Positions 41,829 to 52,700 of a stretch of 64,000 bases of DNA are shown one piece after another. The notes beneath the pieces were generated by a model. That model made no database searches, was not told where the DNA came from, and was given only the letters and a program-made list of their open reading frames with translations. Every line of letters starts with the position of its first letter. Positions within the stretch are counted from its first letter, which is position 1. Source of the DNA: Enchytraeus crypticus. Its lineage: Eukaryota; Annelida; Clitellata; Enchytraeida; Enchytraeidae. Where the stretch lies: contig CAJHZI010000513.1 of the NCBI GenBank assembly GCA_905160935.1, positions 724,501 to 788,500 of the forward strand. The letters are read 5' to 3'. Position numbers and translations under genes: made by a program.

Positions 41829-42870
41829 ATTACACTTGAATGTTTAACTAAGAGAACTACAGCATGTAATATTCAACGAATACATCCAGGTCTTTATCGA
41901 TTTGTTTAAAATTCTCCAGTTTTCCCGTATATCCTCACTATGTTTCACTATCTCTCTCTCTCTCTATCTTTCTCTCTCTCTCTCCTGCTCTCACTTTCTC
42001 TAGCATCATGATTTCTTCAATTATTATACTATTGGAGTATCGGCGGCATAACAATGGCTCGATCTCCCGCTTTATCATATTTGACATGTAAATTTTAAAT
42101 GTAATTAAATAAATTAATTTTTTGAGCTTCTTATATATTTTTAATAAAGTGGCGTAGCATTAATTGTTTTTGCAAGCTGAAAGTGTTGAAATATTGTACA
42201 TTAAAAAGAAAATTATTAGATTACTATTGCATTTCTACATTAGACCTCCAGTAATATAATTAAAATATAAGTTGGGCCTAAAACTTGGGTCTACAAAATT
42301 ACGACCTAGCTTTTGGTTAAAGTTTCGCGTGAGTTTACTTTATACGCTACAGTTTGCAACATGTTGACATAAACAAGTTTCTGTATAAGCTACTCATCGC
42401 GGCCAATAAGTCACGGTACATTAGACGATGTTAAACTGCAATGATAATTAAACTCGTAAATAGACCGAGAGAGAGATCTGGAATTTATCAGTTATGTAAG
42501 AGTTTCAAAATAAGTGGAGATCGAATACGTTCTTCTTTCTTCTTTCTTTCCCCATGACACTTTTCTGTGGGGTTCTCTTAGTACTTGCATATTTGCCACT
42601 TCTTGGCATACTAGTCTTACTAGCTATAGAGAAAGTGTTGGCCATATCTAAATCAAATATCTAAATCATTCCTATATCTAGCAATGATTTAGCTGCAAAA
42701 GACGCGTTATTTTCGAATCAGATTTGCAACAATCTTCGCTTATTGTAAAGTGGTTTGCACATAACATTTGTAAACGTTTTTAATGTAGACACGAGGGCAA
42801 TAGAATGGCGTTTAATCTCAGTGTAATATAGGGGTAATCTCGTTATAATACCGAGATATAGGCCTATATC
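41829..42870. other. Upstream flank of the P450 gene
   Basis: A (CT)n patch at 41950-41995. No promoter motif or other gene recognised. Confidence 0.45.
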
Positions 42871-42874
42871 AATA

Positions 42875-43110
42875 TAACATAACGGCACACTGGGCAGGAA
42901 GCACAGACTTAATGCCTATTTAAGACCCATTTCCTCCTTCCTCTCCATGGTTATTAGTAATTCGCCGGTGCGGGTTTAAGAATAACCTTCCAACACCCTG
43001 GGATATTTCATTCAAAAGCTGACAACACTCGGTCTTCGAAGGTGGTCACCCAATCATTTACAAACCGAGGCCGATGGAGCTTGACTTCGTGATCAGGGTA
43101 ATATCGGTTA
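42875..43110 (+). repeat. Short repeat family F, copy 2
   Basis: GGCACACTGGGCAGGAAGCAC, GACCCATTTCCTCCTTCCTC, CTCCATGGTTATTAGTAATT, GTCTTCGAAGGTGGTCACCC. Matches 28470-28725. Confidence 0.75.
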
Positions 43111-43294
43111 TCGGTATAATGGAGCCTATCTGGCACATTTAGCATACATTCGTAGAACTGTTGATAGAGACTTGTAAGTGTACAATGGGGGTCAGTAAAC
43201 AGAGCTAAAGGAAAGGAAAAGAATGCTACGACACAGATGGCATGCAAAAGGTTATTTTGTTTGTAAATAAACTACATGTAAATACAATTCATGA

Positions 43295-43296
<2 letters not shown>

Positions 43297-43371
<75 letters not shown>
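43297..43371. repeat. (AT)n microsatellite
   Basis: Pure AT run. The Tyr/Ile frames across it are artefacts. Confidence 0.95.
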
Positions 43372-43375
<4 letters not shown>

Positions 43376-43439
43376 GACTTGTAGCCGAGACCAAAACTCC
43401 GAGACCAAGACCACGACCAAGATCGGACCCTTTGAGATC

Positions 43440-43556
43440 AAGGTCGGTAAGATACTCAACCGACCGCGGATCAGTAGGTGCCGGTTCAAATCCTGGGCTC
43501 GCCCGTCACTGACATCGCTTTCGAGTGAGGAAACTGACGTTAACTTTAGCCTTACC
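43440..43556 (+). repeat. tRNA-like SINE family G, plus copy, best preserved
   Basis: ACTCAACCGACCGCGGATCAG, then B-box-like GGTTCAAATCC, GGGCTCGCCCGTCACTGACA, TCGAGTGAGGAAACTGACGT. A tRNA ancestry is inferred from the B box. Confidence 0.8.
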
Positions 43557-43557
43557 A

Positions 43558-43598
<41 letters not shown>

Positions 43599-43601
<3 letters not shown>

Positions 43602-44303
43602 GGTGGTCCAGAATAAATGTAAATACTTTGAAGGCTAATAACTTTGACAAATTTTATCTCAACGTCTTACTTATGCATTATATGAAAGACAATTCTCTTT
43701 TCTATTAACTTGCCATATAACTAAGAGATACTATTACACATATTTGAGAAATTATCGTTAGTCGCCGATATGTCATTTTCAATAAAATTGCGTGAAAACT
43801 CAAAATCTAAAAATCAAGAATTCAAAATTATGCATTAGGCCTTAACTATTTCAAAAAGCGCATTGCAGTTTTTATCAATGTCCTCAATGCATTGAGAATT
43901 AATTGAACTAGTGTTCAAAGTGTCCACCATGTGCCTGAATAACTGCATTCACCCGCTGGGACCACTGATCAATTGCCGAGTCCCCGAGTGTCAGACTGAT
44001 CTCAGCCCAACGGAGGACAATGACTCATTTCAAATGTTCAACGTTGTGAATTGGTTCATGATAGACTAATTGCTGAAGACAATAGTAAACGATCGAATAG
44101 TAATTCGGGTTCAAATCGTGGGGGGAGGCTGTTAGGTGTCCAGTTCTACGGTTCAATAAACCCTGGCAGGTTTACTTTCATACAGGCGATCAAATGACAT
44201 GAAAATGACATATCGGCCACTAATGATAATTTCTCAAACATACAGTATGTAATAGTATCTCTTAGATATTTAGCAAATTAATTGAAAGCGAATTGCCTTT
44301 AAT
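43599..44303 (-). mobile_element. Internally deleted mariner-like element in an (AT)n array
   Basis: Left end CAGGGTGGTCCAG directly follows (TA)n. A long inverted repeat pairs 43690-43790 (CTAAGAGATACTATTAC, GATATGTCATTTTCA) with 44200-44290. Between them the minus strand encodes the last part of a mariner transposase: SPHDLNP (third catalytic Asp region), PIHNVEHLK, stop, then AIDQWSQRV and GGHFEH to the normal stop at 43908. Only the C-terminal third is left. The outer right TIR is missing and (AT)n begins there. Confidence 0.82.
43908..44145 (-). pseudogene. Mariner transposase C-terminal remnant
   Basis: About 75 residues: TASPHDLNPNYYSIV, VYHEPIHNVEHLK, a TGA, VIVLRWAEISL, DSAIDQWSQRVNAV, AHGGHFEH. 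The in-frame stop and missing N-terminal two thirds make it a fossil. Confidence 0.82.
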
Positions 44304-44304
44304 T

Positions 44305-44306
<2 letters not shown>

Positions 44307-44402
<96 letters not shown>

Positions 44403-44450
44403 GTTGTAGTCCTCGAGACCTGGTATATATATATATACATACATGTATAT

Positions 44451-44504
<54 letters not shown>

Positions 44505-44524
44505 CGTATATATATATATATATA

Positions 44525-44560
<36 letters not shown>

Positions 44561-44601
44561 TCGGTCTCGAGGACTACAACAAGTCTCTCTGACATAAATA
44601 T

Positions 44602-44653
<52 letters not shown>

Positions 44654-44658
44654 TATAT

Positions 44659-44696
<38 letters not shown>

Positions 44697-44702
44697 TATA
44701 TA
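44307..44702. repeat. (AT)n arrays with an inverted-repeat insert
   Basis: Four AT runs. A unit GAGAGACTTGTTGTAGTCCT followed by CGAGACC (about 44391-44420) recurs inverted at about 44563-44592, giving arms of roughly 30-35 bp inside the AT arrays. Confidence 0.9.
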
Positions 44703-44704
44703 TA

Positions 44705-44945
44705 TCCTTTAGTGCACTGCCTACTAGTAGGTCCATGAGCATATGACGCCTCCACTCATGTCTATCTTTCGTTCTACTCTTCATGTCCACATACGAGTGG
44801 ATCATCTATATTCTGTAACATTCCTTTTGATAGACCATGATTCTTGGGAAATTCTGCATTTGACGAGGTGGGCCCCCTATGCCTTTCTCAGCTTCGACTA
44901 ACGTTTACTGGGTAAGGGCCTCATTCTCCGAGAAAACAATCCTGT
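44705..44945 (+). repeat. Short repeat family E, plus copy
   Basis: TTAGTGCACTGCCTACTAGTAG, GTCCATGAGCATATGACGCC, TTCATGTCCACATACGAGTGG, TTCTCAGCTTCGACTAACG, GAGAAAACAATCCTGTTC. Confidence 0.78.
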
Positions 44946-45104
44946 TCATCCATTTACATGTATAGGCCTATTCCTTGTATCGGCGACAAGGATTTTCCTT
45001 CCGTGTATTGTCTTACACAATTTTCAGTTTACCTGAGTAGACGCTTTTCATACATGATTCTTATTAGTATTTATCTCTTTCTATTAGCGTATCTTATTTG
45101 GGCT

Positions 45105-45225
45105 GAATCGGTGGCTTGTTGTAAAGTTGTCCGACAGCGGTTCTTTAGGTTCAGGATTCATGTCCAATGCTCTCCCCGTCCCTGACAGGTTATTCGAGCA
45201 GGAAACTGACTTTAAACCTGGCATT
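45105..45225 (+). repeat. tRNA-like SINE family G, plus copy
   Basis: GAATCGGTGGCTTGTTGTAAAG, GGTTCAGGATTCATGTCC, CCCCGTCCCTGACAGG, CGAGCAGGAAACTGACTTT. Confidence 0.65.
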
Positions 45226-45511
45226 TATCAAATATTTGCTTAAATATTTTAATAATTGAAAGTATCGTGGGTTCATCATACTTCTATTTGATTGCATTCA
45301 GAAGAAGAATTCAGAAGTGTACCGCTTTGTCGCTATGATTGACGCTCTTAATCTGCTGACCAAGTACGTCTATGCACTGTGCGCAGTATTATGACAATCA
45401 TCTGCTGGGCCATATCAACGCATGAGGTCTAGGTCAGCGCAAAACCAATATGCAAGGGGGGATAATTATTAGGGCCTGGGCTATACATTTTGCTATAGTA
45501 TTTATTTCTAT

Positions 45512-45513
45512 AG

Positions 45514-45595
<82 letters not shown>

Positions 45596-45701
45596 GCCCC
45601 TACTAGACTCAATTTTTTGTTATATAAAAAAAGATATACATGTATATATAAACACTAGACTCAATATAAACATTATATATAGATATATATATAATTATAT
45701 A

Positions 45702-45733
<32 letters not shown>

Positions 45734-45736
45734 TGA
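45512..45736. repeat. (AT)n microsatellites
   Basis: AT runs at about 45512-45594 and 45678-45732, split by TAGACTCAATTTTTTG and TAGACTCAATATAAAC, a short repeated word. Confidence 0.9.
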
Positions 45737-45739
45737 GCC

Positions 45740-47100
45740 TAGCTTTGGTTCGTCTTAAGAATAGACCAACCGTAAGCAAATTTGTCGTTTAGGGAGCGTT
45801 ATGGGTTGATTTTATTATCGCCGTTCAAGGCGTAGTTTGATTCGCTTTGACACGTTCATAAATGGTTTAAATATATAGCTACATATTTTATAGTTAAAAG
45901 GTTTTACCACGACTATATGCCCACTGCATATACATGTATACATATAGCAACATCATTGCTAGTTGGACTTAAAATTCCATTTGTGAATGATTAGTAAGGA
46001 TAATTAAGCTCATTGAAGATATCAAATGAAATAGATTTCAAGACTCAATTTTTAGACATTAATTTAAAAACTTTAACATAAGTTTGTAATAGAACCGCCG
46101 TGCTAGGCTGAGAAAAATATTACTCACCTGAAACAATCCTAGGGAAAATAAAATTGGGGGTTAACTTCCCTGCTCTCCCTAAAACCGAGCCTGAATGATT
46201 TGTCATTCATAGAAGTGCATTTCACTAAAAGCAAGATAGATTTAGTTCGGCAAGAAGTCTTTAACAGCCGTAATATAGGGACTTCTGGAAATAATGCATG
46301 AGCTGACTAAATTTCAGATTTGCTAAATCAGTCAATCAGTAACTTGTCAGTTAACTAATTCATTAACTTAGCTTCCTAACTATTCATTTTGTCAGTTAAT
46401 TATAACTAGTAAATGAATCAACAATTATCTAATTTAATAAATAGTTAATCAATTACAACATTTAGCAAAGTAGTTTTGATAGTGTTCCATTATAAAAGTC
46501 ATTAGGAAAAATAGTTCATAATCAAATTACCAGCTAAATAATTAACAAAACAATGGATTTATAATCTAATTACTATTCGGAATAGGCGTGTGTGAATCGT
46601 TATTGCCTAACACTAGAAACAGATAAATCTTCTTTAAGAAATTGTAGTCGATATTGCAACATAAAATTTTTATTTGTTTGGAAAATTTGTATCTGATAAA
46701 AACAGACCTACGTTAATCTCACTTTCCAAATCAGAAAATTTATTATTAGCAGAATTAAGTAATTACAGCAGGTTAAAGATGTAATTAGTGAAATAGAAAG
46801 TAGAGTTAGGCAGATTATTAAAAGTATATTAATCATTGTCGAAGATCAAAATATATCTAATTACATTGTACTCCATTTTAATATATTTTACTTCATTAAA
46901 GAGGTATCTAGTTAAATTTTACTCCGTATAAATATATTCCACTTCATTGGCTCGGTTTGGATTTAAATGTGTTGTATCATACTGTATTACACTATACATA
47001 CAGTACATGTTAAAGTATTATTTCGCATTTTATTTAATTATTTTATAACATAGTGATAGAATTATACTATATTGTGTTGCATTGAGTTCCAGTCCAATGC
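45740..47100. other. Intergenic, nothing recognised
   Basis: A/T-rich, with TTAACTAATTA-like words at 46330-46560. No gene. Confidence 0.5.
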
Positions 47101-47104
47101 ATTG

Positions 47105-47225
47105 CATCGCATAATTGGCGCAACCACCGGGGGGGGGGGAGGGCAGGGGAACACGTTCCCCCAGAATTTCGAGTGGGGGGACATTCATGGAAATGTTCCC
47201 CCAGAATTTAGGTTCAAGCATATAC
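47105..47225. repeat. G-run repeat with paired TTCCCCCAGAATTT words
   Basis: A run of about ten G, then GTTCCCCCAGAATTTCGAG and, 40 bases on, GTTCCCCCAGAATTTAGG. Possibly a fragment of an uncharacterised repeat. Confidence 0.5.
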
Positions 47226-47748
47226 AAGTATACTTGATTTGAGAAATATGCATGGCGCCTGTTCAAGATCGCTCAAAAACTGTTCCCAGTTATAAAAAGT
47301 GTTACTAGATAGTCAAAAAGTGTTACTAGTCATAGAGCCGTGCCGTACAGTGGTAAACTGATATGCTTTACATTTATTAATAAAATTTGTAGTTGTATAG
47401 TGTATTCCAAGCGACCGATGCTATTCGAGAGTGACGAAACATGGAAGAGTGCCAGATAGCCGAGCTAAGTGGTTGGATAAAACGATATAGGTCTATGATC
47501 TATGGTTTTCCTAGCGAGATCAAGTTAACCATCGAGCAGAGGCACTGAAAAACAATGTGCATAGAAGTTTGACTGAAACTAATTGTTCAGAAAATATGTT
47601 TGAAACCAAATAACTTAATGCCGCTTTAATTACATTTTATTCAAGCAATAGTCAGTGAGTGTTCAATAATATATACCATAGCATATATACTGAAAGAGAT
47701 TTAAATACTACCCGCCGTTAACTAAACTCATATTTACTGATTCAAATT

Positions 47749-48265
47749 ATGAACCCCAATACGGATGAGAGCTTTAAGTATTTAACATATAAATCCATCA
47801 CCACTCTTGGACAAACTTGTATGTCTCACTTGATTAAAGTGATGCAACCTGCCGTTACTCGGTCTTCTAAATTAATTACACTTGTGAGATCTAGCTTACC
47901 TTCAAGCTCTAAGATACCTAATAGTTCTTTCCAGTATGCTGTATCGCAGATCTGGAATTCTTTTCCATCCAATCTTCTGAAGTCTTAATTTGAATCACAT
48001 CGGCCTCTAATTTACTTAGAACTGTTCCAAAGGCAGTTAACCTATCTTTTCTATCTCTCTTTTCCATCCAGTGTCCGGGATCGAGTAATTGCTACCAGCA
48101 CGCAAACCTCCTCTTCTATAATTCCCTTTATTATTGACTAGTTTTCTTTATTTGGAAATTTTCACCGTTTTAAACCACCTTTTGCTCAGCGACTTGGATT
48201 TGTCTCAATAGTGTCCGATGTTGTCATAGACGATAGTAGCACATTATTTTTATTAGGTTGAACAG
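47749..48265 (+). mobile_element. 5'-truncated LINE 3' end (family A parent), plus copy
   Basis: Frame 47749-47988 gives TCMSHLIKVMQPAVTRSSKL...SSFQYAVSQIWNSFPSNLL, homologous to the minus copy at 25776-26039. The shared 3' UTR follows (TTTCCATCCAGTGTCCGGG, GACTTGGATTTGTCTCAATAG, GATGTTGTCATAGACG). Confidence 0.82.
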
Positions 48266-48384
48266 ACTAAAGAAAAAATTCAATATTACCAGTAGGAAAT
48301 TTTTCACATGAGCCTAATTGTGTCCGCTCCCATTTTCGGACATGGTTACGTCTATGATTGTGTTATACTTGTATTTGCACTGAA

Positions 48385-48620
48385 GGTATTGCACTGCATT
48401 CTTTTGCATTGCATTACAATGTATATTGTATTGAACTGCATTGCATTGCATTACACTGCATTTTATTGTGTCATTTCGTGTCGTAATGTATTATATTGTA
48501 TTGTATTGTATTGCATCGCATCGCATCGTATAGTATCGTATTGTATTGCATTGTATTGAAGTGTATTGCATTGTATTGCACACTATCAAATTGTATTGAA
48601 TCGCATTGTATTTTATTGTA
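48385..48620 (+). repeat. Degenerate ATTGT/ATTGC pentamer array before scramblase exon 1
   Basis: Runs of TATTG and CATTG pentamers (for example TTGCATTGCATTACA, CATCGCATCGCATCG) ending 10 bases before the start codon of the scramblase. Any frame through it is an artefact. Confidence 0.9.
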
Positions 48621-48630
48621 GATAAATATA

Positions 48631-48682
48631 ATGTCCGCTCCAGTTAATAACGTTCCTCAAGGTCAAGCATATAATGCACAAG
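48631..48682 (+). CDS. PLSCR: Scramblase exon 1, start codon
   Basis: [17 protein letters not shown] plus G before GTTGGT. A TTGTAG just upstream (48616-48621) could be an acceptor for a 5' UTR exon. Confidence 0.75.
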
Positions 48683-49519
48683 GTTGGTGAGATTTTATTT
48701 TATTTTTTTGTCAAAATTTTAGTTACATGAACTAGTTTTCCCACTTCGTATTTTGGGCACTGTTGAATAAACCAACAACATAATTGTAAGAGGCGACTAA
48801 GCAAGCGTTCACAAAGTTAGATATAGCTGTCTATTTGTTGAGAGTTGACCCACTTGCAGGTACCCGTTCACAGAAGTTGAGTCTATACTCATCAATAATT
48901 ATTAACTTGACAGTGCAAACTAGTAGTATTTAGTAACGGAATCCTTGTAATAAAAATGTAATTATTTTAAGTAATATTTCAATAATTTTCATTAGTCATC
49001 CCTATACGTTAGTATCAGTTGCGCAAAGCGTCCGCGGTCGATTTGAGTAGTGCGTTAATACACGTTTAATCCTCCCTATCGCATCTCCAAATGTTATCTC
49101 CAAATCCGTAATATCTCAAAGTTCCAGGTTGAACTTGCTAAAACAAATTAAATCAATACAATTTCTAACCCAGTTAGATAAACTTTATAATCAATTTACG
49201 ATACATGAAAGTATCTACTTCGAAATAGAAATATTACACTAATTACGAAGTAGTCACTTATATTACATAATACTTTACATAAAATATTTATTTATTTATT
49301 GATTATGTTCTTATATACTTTTGAAGGTCAACCAGTACAACGCCAGAATGCAGGAAATCCCACTTCTGGTCAATATCCATCTGGGCAATACCCACCTGGA
49401 CAATACCCACCTGGGCAATACCCACCTGGGCAGTACCCACCTGGGCAATACCCACTTGGACTAGCAGTACCGCCCGGGGGATACTTGCCCCCTCAGCCAG
49501 GTATGGAACTTTAAGAACG

Positions 49520-49575
<56 letters not shown>

Positions 49576-49580
49576 TACAT

Positions 49581-49633
<53 letters not shown>

Positions 49634-49698
49634 CATGTATATACATGTATATATAAACCGTATAGACTATACAAATGTAATATGTATGTATGTATATG

Positions 49699-49748
<50 letters not shown>

Positions 49749-52700
49749 ATATAAGCAGTGGTTAAAGTTGGAACTGAGAGCTAGCGGAACGGTCAGTATT
49801 TTTGGACCCCTCTGTAATGTATTTATAGATCTCTTAGTATCTAATATGGACCCCTAGCAGAGGAATACACCTGAGAATAAACGAGAGCTAGGGGAACTGA
49901 GTTCCCTGCGTTCCCCCCCCCGCCCCCCCCCCACTTTAACCACTGTATATAATAGGCAATTGGTTTAATAAACATAAAATTAGTTTAAATTATACATCAG
50001 CTGTATAGGAGACATTAAAGTTTCGTTTGACTAAGATTGATTCCTATGTTGTATATTAATATTTGTTACTAATTTCAGAATTTTCTCATATAACTCACCT
50101 GCACTATTCTGTGCTATGACTGCACACATGTAGCGTGAAAACTACAACTTTCCTTGACATATAATATTGTGTCTCAAGTAGGCCTGTAAGTTTGAAAGAG
50201 GAGACGATTTGAGCTTCAAACCTTGGACGTTGAACTTTACTTTAATTTTCTAAATGGATTGATTATTGCGTAATAATAGTGGACTATTGCACAATAAGGT
50301 AAATCACTTAGGCTTAAGACTAGCTTAGTAAATACCAGTATTAGAGTAGGCCTACAATTCACAAGGCAGGGTGTGGGACAGACAGCTTTACCGTTATGAA
50401 CCAGATATTTTCTATCAAAGCAAATATAATCACTAGCCATTAGATGCCTCTAAATCTATAGCTCTACAGCGGCCTTCTCATAGTATTAGAAAAATATATA
50501 TTTTTTCCTCTCTTCGTACATTTGTGAATTTACGTGTGCATTTGATTTTGTTAACTTCTTTACAATGCATAGGGTAGGCCAGGTTAAAAGAAGTGGTTAA
50601 AGTACTGGGGGGAGGGCTCTTGGGAACTCATTTACACTAGTTCTCATTTTTCTTAAGGTAGTACTCATGCTAGAGGCCATTTCCAGATACCCTTAGGGCC
50701 CTGTAAAAGAGAAGGGGGCCAGAAAAATGTTGTCAGTTTCACTAGTTCTCAATTCCCACTTTAACCAGTTAAGAACCCGCAAGAGCATCGAGGTAAAAAC
50801 CCCAGACATTGATTTAATCTAACTCCGAAAAATACTTTCCTCCGCAACCTTTAATCCGTCACTGTTAGATACCAACTTGATTTAACAAAATTAATCCTAA
50901 CCCTATCCCAAAATCCTAATCCTACATTAAATTCGAACTCAATAACAACTAAAACAACAATACGATTAGACTGCTATTGTTGTCCATGGCAACATCGAAC
51001 ACAGTGGAACCAAATTAAAACCGATTAGCAGTGTGAGGGGTAACATGTTAAGTTACCATAGATGCAAGCCGAGATTAACTGGCATTTATATACTGGACAT
51101 GAGTCACTCAGAGCTCTCAATGGTTGTCTTGAGTGCAGAGAGATGATCGGTTGTAATAACGATCATTGACAGTCACTTACGTCAATGCTTGAACAATGTT
51201 TACACAACATGAACTATCGATTATCTAGTGGCTTAACAACTGACAATCACAATAATCCTAACTGGATTTAATGTAGGTCATATTCTTGGGATTTAGATTA
51301 AACTGAGTGGATGAACCTAGTTATGTCTTTTTCGCAGCTTGGGTAGATAATAGACGAGTTCAAATGAACGAATATATATTAAAAGCAGGAATAAATAGGC
51401 CTACGAAGCTAGTTTTTATTTTGCATGTTTTTTGGAAAATCTTGACCTAGAACTCTCTTCGGCTGAAGGTACAGAAATATCCTGTAAAGAAATCAAAGAT
51501 CAAAGAGACGAATTGCTCTGTGGCTTTGAGAGAGAATATCTTTATTAAAAGTCACGTAATACATGTTATTAAATCAAATTTAAACAATCGAATGAAAACT
51601 ACTAATTAAACAGCGGAACAGTAATAAGGAATCGATGACACATCATCCATCAAGCCAATGTTAAAATCAATGTTCAATTCCATTTTTGAATAAATCTTAT
51701 TGGGTAATTGCTTTCACTTTAATTAACATATTTGCCTTTATTTAACCAGTTCATGGACTTATTTATTTATTTATTTATTTAGATAAACAAAAAAGGGTCA
51801 TTCAACCCTGTACAGTTCACAAGCAAAGCAAACAAACAAGTGAATGCGATAAGTGAGCACAATTTAAATGTGAACCATGTGAACTTAAAACGAAAATATA
51901 AAGTAGGAATTAAAGAATTGAAATAAAGAAATTCAAAAATTTACATGAGCTTTAGAATCGCAAAATCTTAGTTTCTATTTAAAATGAAATATGATAATAG
52001 CTTATTCATGTCATTTAAACTGTCATATTTTCAAGTTTTTTATTATATATTTTTTATTTTGACTGTTAAATAAAAAGGTAAATAAAAATGAAATAAAATA
52101 TCGATGCAGATAATATTTTCATTATCAATCAGCATTGATCATGACATCGATCAGTATCGACCATGACATAGATCATGGCATAGATCATGTCATAGATCAT
52201 GACATAGATCATGACATAGATCATGACATAGATCATGACATAGATCATGACATTGATCATGACATAGATCATGACGTAGATATGATATACTGTAGATCGT
52301 GACATCAATCGTGACATGGGCATTTTATGCAAAATTTATTTTGAGCGCTGCATCCTAGTACTTCAACACAGTAGTGTGACTCAGCTAAAATAAGCCTCCA
52401 ATCAAAAGACAACTTTGAAAAATATTTAAGAAATATTATTGTTGTAATTATATTCTACGAACAAATAGTTGACGGAAGTAAATCACTCACGCAGGTTGCA
52501 TGGTTCTACAGGAGGTAAAATTGGCTTGACTGTGGAGAATTTAGTCGTTTAACTTTTTATGGAACGTGATCGACGCTGAAGGGCGTGAAAAGCTCATTCT
52601 TTTATTAAAAGCGGAAGGCGAGCCGACTCTCTTCTGTGAGAGATTTTAAAAATTCTGTAGAATAGAATGTATTGTCTGCAATTTCTAAAGATTTCTGACC

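Noticed and set aside
43440-43512. tRNA gene at a GGTTCAAATCC box
   Set aside because: Recurs in family G copies without a cloverleaf; treated as a tRNA-like SINE.
44500-44805. Tyr/Ile-rich frames over AT arrays (also 28795, 43242, 49303)
   Set aside because: ATAT translated in any phase gives Tyr-Ile repeats.
52129-52332. [12 protein letters not shown] frame
   Set aside because: Translation of the 12-bp minisatellite.
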